Of a stretch of DNA of 64,000 nucleotides, positions 44,750 through 54,363 are shown piece after piece. The notes below the pieces were generated by a model that was given only the letters and a program-made list of their open reading frames with translations, was not told where the DNA came from and searched no databases. Positions within the stretch are counted from its first letter, which is position 1, and each line of letters begins with the position of its first letter. This DNA is from Pseudomonadota bacterium (GTDB lineage: Bacteria; Pseudomonadota; Alphaproteobacteria; Reyranellales; Reyranellaceae): NCBI GenBank assembly GCA_018242505.1, contig JAFEBU010000049.1, positions 17,447 to 81,446 on the forward strand, written 5' to 3'. The position numbers were made by a program, and so were the translations under genes.

Positions 44750-45843
44750 GGGGTGCCCTCTCCGAGATTGCCTTCGCTATTGATCAGCAGCACGCGGGCG
44801 CTCCCGTCGAGCCCGACGGCGTTCCGGGCGTCCGCATCGCCGCAGAGGCGCAAGAGTGCCGCGAGGCCGGCGCAGCCCGAGGGACCGGAGGCGATGGCGG
44901 GATCGTTCTCGAGCGGATGGGCGAACAGGCGTCGGGCCGGCATCACATCCTCCTCCTCGATGGTCATGAACCAGTCGGCGCCGAGACCGATCACCGGCCA
45001 GGTGAGGGGCGAGATCTCGCGGCAGGCGAGCCCGCCCATCACCGTGTCGGCATTGCCGCTCGCCAACATGGGTTTGCCCGCCGCATTGCTCTGGAACCAG
45101 CAGTCGGCGCTCTTGGGTTCAACGACCACGACCCGCGGGCGTTGCGGCAGCACCGCCCAAAGGTAGCCGATCAGGGCCGCAGCCAGCCCGCCTACGCCGG
45201 CCTGGACGAGGAGGTGCGTCGGTGCCTCGCGCCATTGCCGTACGATCTCGTCGGCGAGGACAGTGTAGCCGCGCATGACATCGCGCGGTACGGTCTCGTA
45301 GCCGGGCCAGGAGGTGTCGGAAATGATCGTCCAGCCTTTCTGTTCGGCCTGGCGCCGGCATTCCGCGACGGCCGTGTCGTAGTCGCCGTCGATGCGGATC
45401 ACGTCGGCGCCGCGGGCGCAAATCGCCGCCTCCTTCTCCGCGCTGGTGAACTTGGGCAGAAAAATCACACAGCGTGCGCCGACCAGCTGCGCACCCATGG
45501 CGACCGAACGGCCGTGATTGCCCGAGCTTGCCGTCGTGAACACGATTTCGGCAGGCTTGAGATCGGGGTGCGCTGCCACGAACTCGCGGACCGCGAACAC
45601 ACCACCCAGCGCCTTGAAGGCGCCGAAGCCGAAGCGTCGGCTCTCATCCTTGACTCTGACCTCGGCCAGGGCCAGCCGTCCGGCGAGTCCCGGCAATGTC
45701 ATGAGCGGCGTCGGCTCCTTGTCGGGAACGCCGAACATGCCGATATCGGGCAGATGGGCGGGGTCGATGACGGCGCGTTGCGCCGCATCATAGGGACGGG
45801 TGCGGTCGACGCGAGGATTTCGGGCGAGCCAGGCGGGGATCAT
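44746..45843 (-). CDS. dpaL: Diaminopropionate ammonia-lyase
   Basis: A 365-residue PLP enzyme. The Schiff-base Lys77 lies in [15 protein letters not shown], and the Ser/Asn PLP contact in [19 protein letters not shown]. The opening [19 protein letters not shown] and C-terminal [11 protein letters not shown] fit the DpaL family, which converts 2,3-diaminopropionate to pyruvate and ammonia. It precedes the DUF255 gene and overlaps it by 4 bases. Confidence 0.9.
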   Translation of the reverse strand: MIPAWLARNPRVDRTRPYDAAQRAVIDPAHLPDIGMFGVPDKEPTPLMTLPGLAGRLALAEVRVKDESRRFGFGAFKALGGVFAVREFVAAHPDLKPAEIVFTTASSGNHGRSVAMGAQLVGARCVIFLPKFTSAEKEAAICARGADVIRIDGDYDTAVAECRRQAEQKGWTIISDTSWPGYETVPRDVMRGYTVLADEIVRQWREAPTHLLVQAGVGGLAAALIGYLWAVLPQRPRVVVVEPKSADCWFQSNAAGKPMLASGNADTVMGGLACREISPLTWPVIGLGADWFMTIEEEDVMPARRLFAHPLENDPAIASGPSGCAGLAALLRLCGDADARNAVGLDGSARVLLINSEGNLGEGTP

Positions 45844-45936
45844 GCCCGGTCATAGCATGGCCGCCGCCGTCGATATCCCCTAAGGTGGGCCGGAACGGAC
45901 AACAATCGATGAAAGTGCCGTCATGAGAATGTTGCC

Positions 45937-46194
45937 ATGAAAGTGAATGTCGAAGTGACCTGCACACCCGAAGAAGCACGCGCGTTCTTCGGCCTGCCCG
46001 ACCTCAAGCCGATGCAGGACCGGGTGATGGGCGAGATCGAGGAGCGTCTGCGGTCGAGCCTCGGCGCCATGAGCCCGGATGCCATCTTCAAGACCTGGCT
46101 GCCGGCCTCCATGCAGGGCGTCGAGCAGATGCAGCAGATCCAGCAGGCTTTCTGGTCGCAGCTCGCCAACATCGCTTCGGGCAAGAAGGAATGA
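45937..46194 (+). CDS. DUF6489 family small protein
   Basis: An 85-residue soluble protein with MKVNVEVTCTPEEARAFFGL at the N-terminus and a helical C-terminus (MQQIQQAFWSQLANIASG). It matches the small alphaproteobacterial DUF6489-type proteins; no function is known. It lies 7 bases before the 2Fe-2S protein gene. Confidence 0.75.
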   Translation: MKVNVEVTCTPEEARAFFGLPDLKPMQDRVMGEIEERLRSSLGAMSPDAIFKTWLPASMQGVEQMQQIQQAFWSQLANIASGKKE

Positions 46195-46201
46195 GCAAGG
46201 T

Positions 46202-46576
46202 ATGAGTACGCGTGAAAAGCCGACCGACCCCGAGCCGTACTACGAAGCCCATGTCTTCTGCTGTACCAACCGGCGACCGGCCGGACATCCACGCGGCTCT
46301 TGCGCCGACAAGGGAGCGGAGGAGCTGCGCGACTATATGAAAGGCCGGGCGAAGGAGCTCGGCCTGAAGAAGGTGCGCATCAACAGTGCCGGTTGCCTCG
46401 ACCGCTGCGAGCTTGGGCCGACCGTGGTGGTCTATCCCGAAGGAGTCTGGTACTCGGTCGCGACCAAGGAAGATGTCGACGAGGTGCTGCAGACCCATTT
46501 GATGCAGGGCGACCGAGTCGAGCGCTTGATGCTGCGGACGGCGGACAAACTGCCGAAGGACCGGGCGAAGGCCTGA
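46202..46576 (+). CDS. Thioredoxin-like [2Fe-2S] ferredoxin
   Basis: A 124-residue small iron-sulfur protein. Cysteines occur as HVFCCTNRRPAGHPRGSC (Cys20, 21, 34) and INSAGCLDRCELGP (Cys65, Cys69), the arrangement of the thioredoxin-like 2Fe-2S ferredoxin family. It may serve as an electron donor, but its partner is unknown. It follows the DUF6489 gene and converges with the HAD hydrolase. Confidence 0.9.
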   Translation: MSTREKPTDPEPYYEAHVFCCTNRRPAGHPRGSCADKGAEELRDYMKGRAKELGLKKVRINSAGCLDRCELGPTVVVYPEGVWYSVATKEDVDEVLQTHLMQGDRVERLMLRTADKLPKDRAKA

Positions 46577-46579
46577 TCG

Positions 46580-47299
46580 CTATTCCACCAGTTCGCCCAG
46601 GCGGCGGATGACGCGCGTCGGCTTGGCGGTGGCATGGGCGGGAAGGCCGGCATCGAAAGGATCGTACCAGATCCCGCAGAGGCCGAGCTTTTGCGGTGCA
46701 ACAACCTCCCATTCGTAGTTGTCGCCGACCATCCAGGCGTCGCTGGCGGCGACGCCCAGCCGTTCCAGCGCATGGCGATAGACCGCAAGTTCGGGCTTGC
46801 CCTGGCCGAATTCGCCTTCGATCTGGATATGATCGAAGCGATGGCCGAGATCGAAGCGCTCGATCTTCTCGCGTTGCGTGGCGCCCGCCCCGTTGGTGAC
46901 GAGCGCGAGCTTCACGCCCGCCGCCCGCAGCGCATCCACGGTCGTATGGGCGTCCGGATAGAGACGGTATTCCTGGCGGCGCATTTCAGTGAAGGCGTCG
47001 GCGATGCGGTCGGCCAGGGCGTCGTCGGGCCGGCCAAGGCGGGCGAGGCCGCGCCGCACCGAGAGCCGTCGCGCGCCCGGAATGTCGAGCCGCCATTTCG
47101 CGGCCGCCGCGGCCTCGGACCAGAACGCACGCGCTTCCTCCATGATGGCAAGCCGCACCTGTTCGATCGAGGCGGCATCGTGGGCATCGAGATGGGCCGC
47201 GAAGATATGCAGCAACCGCCTCCAGGCATCCTCGGGCTGGGCGTAGGCGCGGATCAGGGTGTCATCCAGGTCGAACAGGATGGCGCGCGGCAGTGGCAT
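46580..47299 (-). CDS. HAD-superfamily hydrolase
   Basis: A 239-residue HAD phosphatase. Motif I AILFDLDDTLIRAYAQPED has the two catalytic Asps, motif II LALVTNGAGATQREKIERF, motif III Lys in GQGKPELAVYRHAL and motif IV WMVGDNYEWEVVAPQ. The substrate is likely a small phosphate ester. It follows the lipoprotein gene by 5 bases on the same strand, suggesting co-transcription. Confidence 0.92.
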   Translation of the reverse strand: MPLPRAILFDLDDTLIRAYAQPEDAWRRLLHIFAAHLDAHDAASIEQVRLAIMEEARAFWSEAAAAAKWRLDIPGARRLSVRRGLARLGRPDDALADRIADAFTEMRRQEYRLYPDAHTTVDALRAAGVKLALVTNGAGATQREKIERFDLGHRFDHIQIEGEFGQGKPELAVYRHALERLGVAASDAWMVGDNYEWEVVAPQKLGLCGIWYDPFDAGLPAHATAKPTRVIRRLGELVE

Positions 47300-47304
47300 G
47301 TCGG

Positions 47305-48468
47305 TCAGTTCATGGCCTGGCTGAACGAGTCGGGGGCGGGGCTGATGACGACGGTGCGGCCGCCCTGGATCTCGATCACCGCCAGGGCCCGCTGCGATCG
47401 GCCGTCGGGCAGGAAACGGATTGGTCCGTCGACGCCGGTCCAGCCGCTGGAATTTGTGATGTCGTCGGCGGAAATGGTACCCGACCGGCCACGCGCGAGC
47501 CGGGCGGCAAGCGCCACGGCGTCGTAGGCGAGCGTCGCCAGGCGCTCCGGCGGTCGGCCGTAGGTCGCAAGATACTTCCGCTCGAAGTCGGCGCGCTTGG
47601 CCGGATCGGGCGCGGCGTACCAGGCGCCGCGCAAGGCACTGTTCGTGCCGATGCCCGGTGCGTCCCAGACGCCGGTACCGATCAACTGGACCTTGCTGGT
47701 GTCGATGTCGGCGGCGCTGAGCGAGGCCAGCGCAGCGGACAATTGCGGCGGTGCGACCGGCACCAGGATCGCGACCTTGCTGTCGCCGGCGAGCCCCGGC
47801 GCCAGCCGCTTGGCGGCGGCGGTGACGTCGAGGGCGCGCGGATCGAACTGCTCGACGCCCACGACGGTGGCGCCACGCACTGCCGCTTCGTCCTGCAGGG
47901 TGCTCGACATCTGGTCGCCATACGATGTGCGCGGGGCAAACACGGCGAAACGCTTGATGCCCTGCGAGACCGCATAGTCGACCACGCGGCGTACCTGCGG
48001 CGGGGCCGCAATCCCCATGATCCAGACCCCCGGTTGCGCCGCCTTCTCGTCATTGGAGAAGGCGATCACGTTGGCGCCGCCCTGCTTCACCAACGGCGCC
48101 AGTGCGCTGGCCGAGGCGCCGAACAGCGGTCCCAGCACCAGGGCACAGCCATCGGTGCGCGCGCGGTTGTAGGCCTCGACGGCGGTATCGGGTGTCACGC
48201 CGCTGTCGTAGGCGGCGAGCGCCAGGTCCTTGCCGCCCGAGTCGAACAGCGACATCTCTGCTGCCTGCTGCATGGATCGTCCGATCGTGGCGGCCCTGCC
48301 CGACAGGGGGAGCAGCAGGGCGATGCGAGTCTTGCCGGACGGCGTGATCGGCGAGCCGACCTGTGGCCCGGCGGGCCTCGGCGGCGGGGCCGTGCTAGTC
48401 TTGCTGGGTTCGGTGCATGCAGCCAGCAGGAGGGCGGCAGTGGCGAGCGCAAGAAGGGACGAACGCAT
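47305..48468 (-). CDS. Penicillin-binding-protein activator-like lipoprotein (periplasmic-binding fold)
   Basis: A 387-residue lipoprotein (lipobox LLLAAC in ALATAALLLAACTEPSK) followed by a Pro-rich linker and a leucine-binding-protein-type domain (RIALLLPLSGRAATIGRSM, LVLGPLFGASASALAPL, FAVFAPRTSYGDQM). The gene position next to rsmI-yraN is the place of LpoA in Proteobacteria, so it is probably an LpoA-like activator of peptidoglycan synthesis. Divergent from rsmI. Confidence 0.85.
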   Translation of the reverse strand: MRSSLLALATAALLLAACTEPSKTSTAPPPRPAGPQVGSPITPSGKTRIALLLPLSGRAATIGRSMQQAAEMSLFDSGGKDLALAAYDSGVTPDTAVEAYNRARTDGCALVLGPLFGASASALAPLVKQGGANVIAFSNDEKAAQPGVWIMGIAAPPQVRRVVDYAVSQGIKRFAVFAPRTSYGDQMSSTLQDEAAVRGATVVGVEQFDPRALDVTAAAKRLAPGLAGDSKVAILVPVAPPQLSAALASLSAADIDTSKVQLIGTGVWDAPGIGTNSALRGAWYAAPDPAKRADFERKYLATYGRPPERLATLAYDAVALAARLARGRSGTISADDITNSSGWTGVDGPIRFLPDGRSQRALAVIEIQGGRTVVISPAPDSFSQAMN

Positions 48469-48491
48469 CGGCGCGATACTCCGGCGAGCAA

Positions 48492-49394
48492 ATGCATATG
48501 GAAGGACAAGACCGATCACAAGCTAGCGATGGGCGAGGCCCGCGTAAACCGCCGCTCGCGCCGGGGCTCCACATCGTGGCGACGCCGATCGGCAACATGC
48601 GCGACATCACGCTGCGCGCCCTCGAGACCTTGCGTGCCGTGGATCTGGTCGCTTGCGAGGATACGCGCGTCTTCGCCAAGCTCGCGAGCCATTACGGCAT
48701 CTCCGTCCCCACCGTCGCCTACAGCGATGCCACGCAAGCTGCGACGGAGCCGCGCATCCTGCGTGCACTTGGCGATGGCAAGCGGGTCGCGCTGGTGTCC
48801 GATGCCGGTACACCACTGGTCTCCGATCCCGGCTATCGTCTGGTCCGCAAGGCGCTGGACGGTGGCCATTTGGTGACGGCGGCGCCCGGTCCGTCCGCCG
48901 TCCCCATGGCGCTGGCGCTCTCCGGCCTGCCGACCGACCGGTTCTTTTTCGGTGGCTTCCTGCCGGCCAAATCCACCGAGCGCCGCCGGGCGATCGCAGA
49001 AGCGGCCGTCATTCCCGCTACGCTGGTCTTTTTCGAGGCGCCGCACCGCCTTGCCGCCTCGCTCGGAGATCTCGCGGAATTGCTGGGCGATCGGCCCGCC
49101 GCTGTCGCGCGCGAGCTCACCAAGCTGTTCGAGGAAGTGCGGCGGGCCACCCTGGGCGAGCTCGCCGCACAATACGCGTGCGCAAACGAGGTGAAAGGCG
49201 AGATCGCGATCGTGATCGGCCCGCCGGGCGAAACAGCCGCGCTGCCGGCCGAGGCGTTGGACGCCGAATTGCGACAGGCGCTGGCCGGCGCTTCGGTCAA
49301 GGATGCGGCGACGGAGATCGCGGCAAGGTTTGGCCTCAAGCGCCGCGAGGTCTATGCTCGGGCGCTCGCGCTCAAGCGAGAAGGAGCGTCATGA
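48492..49394 (+). CDS. rsmI: 16S rRNA 2'-O-ribose methyltransferase RsmI
   Basis: A 300-residue tetrapyrrole-methylase-fold enzyme that methylates C1402 of 16S rRNA. Motifs: LHIVATPIGNMRDITLRAL, VACEDTRVFAKLASHYGI, ALVSDAGTPLVSDPGYRLV, TAAPGPSAVPMALALSGL and FFGGFLPAKSTERR. The start at 48492 or 48498 precedes a short variable region. The stop overlaps yraN (ATGA). Confidence 0.96.
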   Translation: MHMEGQDRSQASDGRGPRKPPLAPGLHIVATPIGNMRDITLRALETLRAVDLVACEDTRVFAKLASHYGISVPTVAYSDATQAATEPRILRALGDGKRVALVSDAGTPLVSDPGYRLVRKALDGGHLVTAAPGPSAVPMALALSGLPTDRFFFGGFLPAKSTERRRAIAEAAVIPATLVFFEAPHRLAASLGDLAELLGDRPAAVARELTKLFEEVRRATLGELAAQYACANEVKGEIAIVIGPPGETAALPAEALDAELRQALAGASVKDAATEIAARFGLKRREVYARALALKREGAS

Positions 49395-49756
49395 CCACCG
49401 AGGCGCGCCAGAAGGCTCACCGACTAGGCCACTCCGCCGAGTGGCGCGCTGTCTGGCGCCTGCGGCTTGCCGGCTACTCGATTCTTGCGCGCCGCTACAA
49501 GACGCGGTTGGGCGAGATCGACATCGTGGCGCGCCGCGGCGACGTGCTGGCCTTCGTCGAGGTCAAGGCGCGCCAGGAGATCGAGACCGCGACCTTCGCG
49601 CTGCGCGGCAACCAGTTCGGGCGCGTGGCACGCGCAGCCAGCCTCTTCGTCGCGCGTCACCCGCACTATGCCGCCCATTCGCTGCGGTTCGACGCGGTGC
49701 TGGTGGTCGGCCTGTGGCCGCGCCATCTGCCCGATGTATGGCGGGCGCCGGAGTGA
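49391..49756 (+). CDS. YraN-family (UPF0102) endonuclease-like protein
   Basis: A 121-residue protein of the UPF0102 family, with a Holliday-junction-resolvase-like fold. The catalytic core is TRLGEIDIVARRGDVLAFVE and VKARQEIE, giving the E...D...ExK arrangement. Its function is unproven. It starts in the rsmI stop codon and precedes the SirB1-type gene by 3 bases. Confidence 0.93.
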   Translation: MTTEARQKAHRLGHSAEWRAVWRLRLAGYSILARRYKTRLGEIDIVARRGDVLAFVEVKARQEIETATFALRGNQFGRVARAASLFVARHPHYAAHSLRFDAVLVVGLWPRHLPDVWRAPE

Positions 49757-49759
49757 GGC

Positions 49760-50605
49760 GTGGCCGCTGACCAGCCCGTGGGCCGGCAGGATCTCGACCG
49801 ATTGCGCGCGCTCTGCGCTGTCGATCGCCCGCGGCTCGAGCTGATCGAGGCGGCATTCGAACTCGGCGTCCTGCGTCGCGATCGGCCGGTCGACCTCACG
49901 CCCTTCCGCCAGCACGTGGCCGCGATGGCGGCCGACCTCTCGGATCTGGTGCGCCGCCGCGGAGCAGTGCCGGACCGGCTGGCCGAGGTGATCGCCGAGG
50001 CCTACGGTTATCGCGGCGACAGCGAAACTTATGACGACCTGCAGAACGCCGACCTCACGCGCGTGATCGAGCGGCGCAAGGGCTTGCCGGTCGCGCTCTC
50101 GATCCTCTACCTGCAGGTGGCCCGCACCCAGGGCTGGGACGCGGAGGGCCTGGCCTTCCCCGCCCATTTCCTGATCCGGGTCATGATCGACGGCGCGCGC
50201 CATGTGATCGATCCGTTCCATGGCGGCGCGGTGTGCGATGCGACCGAGCTGCGGGCGTTGCTGCGCCAGGTCGTGGGACCCCAGGCGGAACTGCAGCCGA
50301 GCCACTTCGATCCAGTGTCCGACCGCGACGTGCTGCTCCGGCTCGAGAACAACGTCCGCCTGCGGCTCGCCCAGCAAGGCAATTGGCCGGAGGCGGCCCG
50401 TTCGCTCGACCGCATGCTGGCGGTCGCCCCCGACCGGCCGGAGCTCCTGTTCGAGGCAGGCGAGATCAACACCCGGCTGGACAAACGCCGTGCCGCCATC
50501 GCCGCTTTCAGCCGGTTCCTCGATATCGAAGGCGAGCAGGGCGATCCCGCGCTTCGCCGACGGGCCTCGGACCTGTTGCAGGAATTGCGCCGCGGGCTTA
50601 ACTGA
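49760..50605 (+). CDS. SirB1-family (transglutaminase-like/TPR) protein
   Basis: A 281-residue protein of the SirB1 family. The transglutaminase-like core is YDDLQNADLTRVIERRKGLP with VALSILYLQVARTQGW and FPAHFLIRVM; the C-terminal 70 residues are helical TPR-like (NNVRLRLAQQGNWPEAARSL). No function is established. The GTG start is 3 bases after the yraN gene. gshB follows after 24 bases. Confidence 0.88.
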   Translation: MAADQPVGRQDLDRLRALCAVDRPRLELIEAAFELGVLRRDRPVDLTPFRQHVAAMAADLSDLVRRRGAVPDRLAEVIAEAYGYRGDSETYDDLQNADLTRVIERRKGLPVALSILYLQVARTQGWDAEGLAFPAHFLIRVMIDGARHVIDPFHGGAVCDATELRALLRQVVGPQAELQPSHFDPVSDRDVLLRLENNVRLRLAQQGNWPEAARSLDRMLAVAPDRPELLFEAGEINTRLDKRRAAIAAFSRFLDIEGEQGDPALRRRASDLLQELRRGLN

Positions 50606-50629
50606 CTGCCCCCGCAAGATGAGGCCCCG

Positions 50630-51592
50630 ATGAAGCTTACCGTCGCCATCCAGATGGACCATGTGTCGACCATCGACATCGACGGCGATTCGACCTTCGT
50701 GCTGGGGCTCGAGGCCGAACGGCGCGGCTATGAGGTCTGGCACTATACGCCGCCGGAGCTGGTCTTCCGCGACCGCAAGGTGCTGGCGCGCGCCCAGCCG
50801 ATGCAGCTCCGGCGCGAGAAGGGCAACCACTTCACGCTGGGCGCGCCCGAGATGCGCGACCTTTCCACCTTTGACGTCGTGCTGCTGCGCCAGGACCCGC
50901 CGTTCGACATGTCGTACATCACGACCACGCACCTCCTGGAGCACGTCCATCCCGGGACGCTGGTCGTCAACGATCCGGCCAGCGTGCGCAATGCACCGGA
51001 GAAGTTGTTCGTCACCCATTTCGACAACGTGATGCCGCCCACGCTCATCACTGCCGATCCGCGGGCCCTGCGCGAGTTCCGCGACGAGCACAAGGACGTC
51101 ATCCTGAAGCCGCTGTTCGGCAACGGCGGCGCCGGTGTCTTTCGCCTGAAGCCCGACGACGAGAATTTCGCCTCGCTGCTTGAGATGTTCTCGCAGCGCA
51201 GCCGCGAGCCTGTGATCGCGCAGCGCTACCTGCCCGAGGTGCGCCAGGGCGACAAGCGCATCATCCTGATCGACGGCAAGGCGGTCGGCGTCGTCAATCG
51301 CGTGCCGGCGGAAGGCGAGGCGCGCTCCAACATGCATGTCGGCGGCAAGGCGGTGAAGGCCGCGCTCACCAAGCGCGACCAGGAAATCTGCGAGACGATC
51401 GGCCCAGAGCTCAAGCGGCTCGGCCTGATCTTCGTCGGCATCGACGTGATCGGCGACTATCTCACCGAGATCAATGTCACCTCGCCGACCGGACTGCAGC
51501 AGATCAACCGGTTCGATGGTGTCTGCCTCGAAGCCCAAATCTGGGACTGCATCGAGGCGCGTTACCAGGCAACGCGTGGAAGCAGGGCATGA
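50630..51592 (+). CDS. gshB: Glutathione synthetase
   Basis: A 320-residue ATP-grasp enzyme that joins gamma-glutamylcysteine and glycine. Motifs: [18 protein letters not shown] (N-domain), [39 protein letters not shown] (ATP-grasp), [20 protein letters not shown] and [20 protein letters not shown]. The stop overlaps the ankyrin gene by 4 bases. The upstream genes are probably in the same operon. Confidence 0.96.
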   Translation: MKLTVAIQMDHVSTIDIDGDSTFVLGLEAERRGYEVWHYTPPELVFRDRKVLARAQPMQLRREKGNHFTLGAPEMRDLSTFDVVLLRQDPPFDMSYITTTHLLEHVHPGTLVVNDPASVRNAPEKLFVTHFDNVMPPTLITADPRALREFRDEHKDVILKPLFGNGGAGVFRLKPDDENFASLLEMFSQRSREPVIAQRYLPEVRQGDKRIILIDGKAVGVVNRVPAEGEARSNMHVGGKAVKAALTKRDQEICETIGPELKRLGLIFVGIDVIGDYLTEINVTSPTGLQQINRFDGVCLEAQIWDCIEARYQATRGSRA

Positions 51593-52143
51593 TGCGGCGG
51601 GCGTTCCTGACGCTGGGCTTCGTGGCCATGGCGATGCCCGCGATGGCGCAGGGCATCGAGTCCATGATGGAGAAGCCCCTCGTCAAGGCGGTGCGCGAGG
51701 GCGATGCCGACAAGGTCCGGCGTGCCCTGCTGAAGGGTGAGAGTCCCAACCAGGCCGACGCTTCGGGGCGACCGTTGCTGCTGGTGGCGACCAACGCGGG
51801 CCAGGTCGATATCGTCGCCGCCCTGCTGAAGGGGGGCGCCGCTGTCGACGTCGCCGATAGCGATGGCTACACGGCGTTGATCCGCGCGGCGTCGCAGGGC
51901 GAGGACGTTATCGTCGGCATGCTGCTGAAGCATCGCGCCCGGGTCAGCGCCCAGACCCGTCAAGGGCTGACCGCCTTGATGGCAGCAGCGCGCGCCGGAT
52001 CGGCTGAGTCCTGTCGCCTGCTGCTGGACGCCAAGGCCGACCCCAGCCAGGCCGACTTCACCGGCCGCACGGCGCTCGCCTATGCCCGCCAGGGCAATCG
52101 CGGCACGATCGAAGCCATGCTGCGCAAGGCTGGCGCCCGCTGA
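51589..52143 (+). CDS. Secreted ankyrin-repeat protein
   Basis: A 184-residue protein with a signal peptide ([20 protein letters not shown]) and four ankyrin repeats, for example [60 protein letters not shown] and [20 protein letters not shown]. It should act in the periplasm as a protein-binding module. Its stop codon overlaps the start of arfB by one base (TGATG). The start codon overlaps gshB. Confidence 0.9.
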   Translation: MMRRAFLTLGFVAMAMPAMAQGIESMMEKPLVKAVREGDADKVRRALLKGESPNQADASGRPLLLVATNAGQVDIVAALLKGGAAVDVADSDGYTALIRAASQGEDVIVGMLLKHRARVSAQTRQGLTALMAAARAGSAESCRLLLDAKADPSQADFTGRTALAYARQGNRGTIEAMLRKAGAR

Positions 52144-52589
52144 TGGCGCTGGCCGCCAAAGCGGCGACGATCCGGATCAACGGCACGCTCCGGCTCGATC
52201 CGGCCGAGATCGAGGAGAGCTTCGTGCGCGCCGCCGGTCCCGGCGGCCAGCACGTCAACAAGAGCGCGACGGCGGTGCAGCTGCGCTTCGACGTGCGTCG
52301 CTCACCCTCGCTTCCCGAAGATGTGCGGCGCCGGCTGGAGCGCCTTGCGGGCAGCCGGCTGACGCGCGAAGGCGTGCTGGTGCTCATCGCCCAGAGCGAG
52401 CGTAGCCAGAAGCGCAACCGCGAGGAGGCGCTGGCACGCCTGGTGGCGCTGATCCGGGCTGCGGCGCGGCCACCCGTTCCGCGCAAGGCAACCAAGCCCA
52501 CCAAGGCGAGCAAGAGGCGGCGGCTCGACGAGAAGACGCGGCATGGCGCCCAGAAGGCGCTGCGCCGCAGCCGACCCGATTTTTCCTGA
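52143..52589 (+). CDS. arfB: Alternative ribosome-rescue factor ArfB
   Basis: A 148-residue peptidyl-tRNA hydrolase (YaeJ-type release factor). The catalytic GGQ (residues 34-36) is in AAGPGGQHVNKSATAVQLRF, and the long Arg/Lys-rich C-terminal tail (RSQKRNREEALARL... KRRRLDEKTRHG) enters the empty mRNA channel of stalled ribosomes. The ATG overlaps the ankyrin stop codon. A tRNA gene follows 62 bases later. Confidence 0.94.
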   Translation: MALAAKAATIRINGTLRLDPAEIEESFVRAAGPGGQHVNKSATAVQLRFDVRRSPSLPEDVRRRLERLAGSRLTREGVLVLIAQSERSQKRNREEALARLVALIRAAARPPVPRKATKPTKASKRRRLDEKTRHGAQKALRRSRPDFS

Positions 52590-52651
52590 CGCCGCCGCGC
52601 TGCGTGGAGCCTTCTAGGAAAGCCGCTGGCGATGCGCTAGAAAGCGGCCAC

Positions 52652-52728
52652 GTCCCCGTAGCTCAGCCGGATAGAGCAGCGGTTTCCTAAACCGGAGGTC
52701 GGAGGTTCGAATCCTCTCGGGGACGCCA
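52652..52728 (+). tRNA. tRNA-Arg (anticodon CCT)
   Basis: A 77-base tRNA gene with CCA encoded. The acceptor stem GTCCCCG/CGGGGAC is perfect, the D stem GCTC/GAGC and T stem GGAGG/CCTCT (one G-U) with loop TTCGAAT are regular. The anticodon loop is TTCCTAA, anticodon CCT at 52686-52688, reading AGG. The first pair of the anticodon stem (27-43) is G-G, a mismatch. Its 3' half is shared with the end of a recombinase gene on the other strand, which marks it as an integration target. Confidence 0.95.
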
Positions 52729-54363
52729 TTTCGGTACAAAACTGCGAACGCCGAATTGCGCCGATTCAGCGCTCGTAGCCGCAACAAGGGTCCGCAAAAG
52801 CGCGGTCTTTGAGCCCATGACGTGAATTCGGCTGGGATCGATCACCTCGACCCGCTGCGCCAGCGCCCGAAGGTGCTCGCGCCGATAAGTTCCATCTTCG
52901 TTCCGAAGCTTTCGGCGAGCCGCCGTCGCAAAGCGTTGCAGGCTCTCCGCTGTGATCGCTGGCCCCAGGCGCTTCACCGCCGCAGTAGTCCGGTCAGCAT
53001 CAGCTCGGGCCTGATCACGGATGGTCGTGAGCTCGGCGATGCGGTCTTTGAGCGACCGGTCCGCCACATTGGCCACGCCATCCTCGATTGCTTGATAGAG
53101 GCGCTTCAGTTTCGCCTCTGCTTCCGTGGCCCGCTTGTGCAACTCGGCAATATGTCCACGACGCTCCTCATTCCATTCTTCGCGCCGCTCCAGCAAATGT
53201 CCCATCATAGTCGCCAGGCGCATCGGCTCGAGCAAACGCTGCTCCAGATGCTGTGCGACGGCGTGGTCGAGCTTGTCCATTGGCACAGTCAGCCCGCGGC
53301 ATCCTTGCGCGCCTTGCCGGGCCTTCGTCGAGCACGTGTAGTAACGATATCGACTGCCTTTGCCGGTGCGAAGCGTCATTGAACCGCCGCAGGCCGCGCA
53401 AAAGCAAATCCCTGTCAGCAGCGTCGGTCCGCTCACCGCGCGCGGCGGCATCCATTGGGGACTGCGCGCCTTCAGCGCTTCCTGTACGGCCCTGAAGTCG
53501 GCTTCAGCAATGATCGGAGGCACGGCCATGATCGCATGCTCCGCCTCAGGCTTGGGGGCAAAGGTCTTGTGATCATGGGTATTGAAGCGATGCTGCCCGA
53601 TATAGGTCGTTCGCGTCAGGACCTTGTGCACAGCGCCGATCCCCCAGCGGCCGCCGTCGCGGGTCCGGATATTGCGCTCATTGAGATGCTTGGTGATTGA
53701 TTTGATGCCCATGGGTCCGCTGTCGCCGTCACCCGTCAGCGCCAACCTGTAGATCAACCGCACTGTCTCTGCGTGGATTGGGTCGATTTCCAGCCTCTTC
53801 TTGATTTTGCTACCACGCTGCTCGGCTGCAACGGTTCGATAACCGATCGGTGGCAAGGCGCCGTTCCAATACCCCTGCCGTGCATTCTCCTTCATGGCGC
53901 GCAGCGTGTGTTTGCCGTTCTCCTTCGATTGGTATTCGTCGAACAAGGTCATGATCTGACGCATCATCACGCTCATCGGATCGTCGCCGAGATCCTGCGT
54001 GATGGAGATCAGCCGTACCCCGCTCTTGGCGAGCTTGCGCACATAGAACTCGAATTGGAACTGATCGCGGAAGAAACGCGAAAACGAGTGCACCACGATG
54101 ACGGTGAACGCAGGCGGCTTGCCCAGCGCCGCGTCAATCATGGCCTGGAAGGCCGGACGCCGATCGTCGGTCGCGGTGTTGCCCGGCTCGACATACTCCG
54201 CCGCCACGTCCCAGCCTTTGGCGGTACAGTAGGCTTTGAGCTGGCGCCGCTGGTCGGGAATGGAGAGGTCGCTCTCCGCCTGTCGTCCGGTCGATACCCG
54301 GAGGTAGAGGGCGGCCTTGCCTGGGGCGGGTGCGCCAGCTCGGTCTTCAACGGCATCGGTCAT
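52687..54363 (-). CDS. Serine recombinase / integrase
   Basis: A 558-residue large serine recombinase. The resolvase domain has Ser24 in [19 protein letters not shown] and [17 protein letters not shown]; the recombinase domain includes [15 protein letters not shown] and the zinc ribbon ([14 protein letters not shown] then [17 protein letters not shown]); a coiled-coil follows. The last 13 codons ([13 protein letters not shown]) and the stop are the antisense of the tRNA-Arg 3' half, the stop TAG lying in the anticodon loop. This is the product of integration at the tRNA. The ATG overlaps the stop of the tacT-like toxin gene (4 bases). Confidence 0.93.
   Translation of the reverse strand: MTDAVEDRAGAPAPGKAALYLRVSTGRQAESDLSIPDQRRQLKAYCTAKGWDVAAEYVEPGNTATDDRRPAFQAMIDAALGKPPAFTVIVVHSFSRFFRDQFQFEFYVRKLAKSGVRLISITQDLGDDPMSVMMRQIMTLFDEYQSKENGKHTLRAMKENARQGYWNGALPPIGYRTVAAEQRGSKIKKRLEIDPIHAETVRLIYRLALTGDGDSGPMGIKSITKHLNERNIRTRDGGRWGIGAVHKVLTRTTYIGQHRFNTHDHKTFAPKPEAEHAIMAVPPIIAEADFRAVQEALKARSPQWMPPRAVSGPTLLTGICFCAACGGSMTLRTGKGSRYRYYTCSTKARQGAQGCRGLTVPMDKLDHAVAQHLEQRLLEPMRLATMMGHLLERREEWNEERRGHIAELHKRATEAEAKLKRLYQAIEDGVANVADRSLKDRIAELTTIRDQARADADRTTAAVKRLGPAITAESLQRFATAARRKLRNEDGTYRREHLRALAQRVEVIDPSRIHVMGSKTALLRTLVAATSAESAQFGVRSFVPKWRPREDSNLRPPV

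Noticed and set aside
49424..51538. A 704-codon minus-strand open frame
   Set aside because: It is antisense to yraN, the SirB1-type gene and gshB, all with clear family motifs. Its composition (Asp/His/Arg-rich) is that of a shadow.
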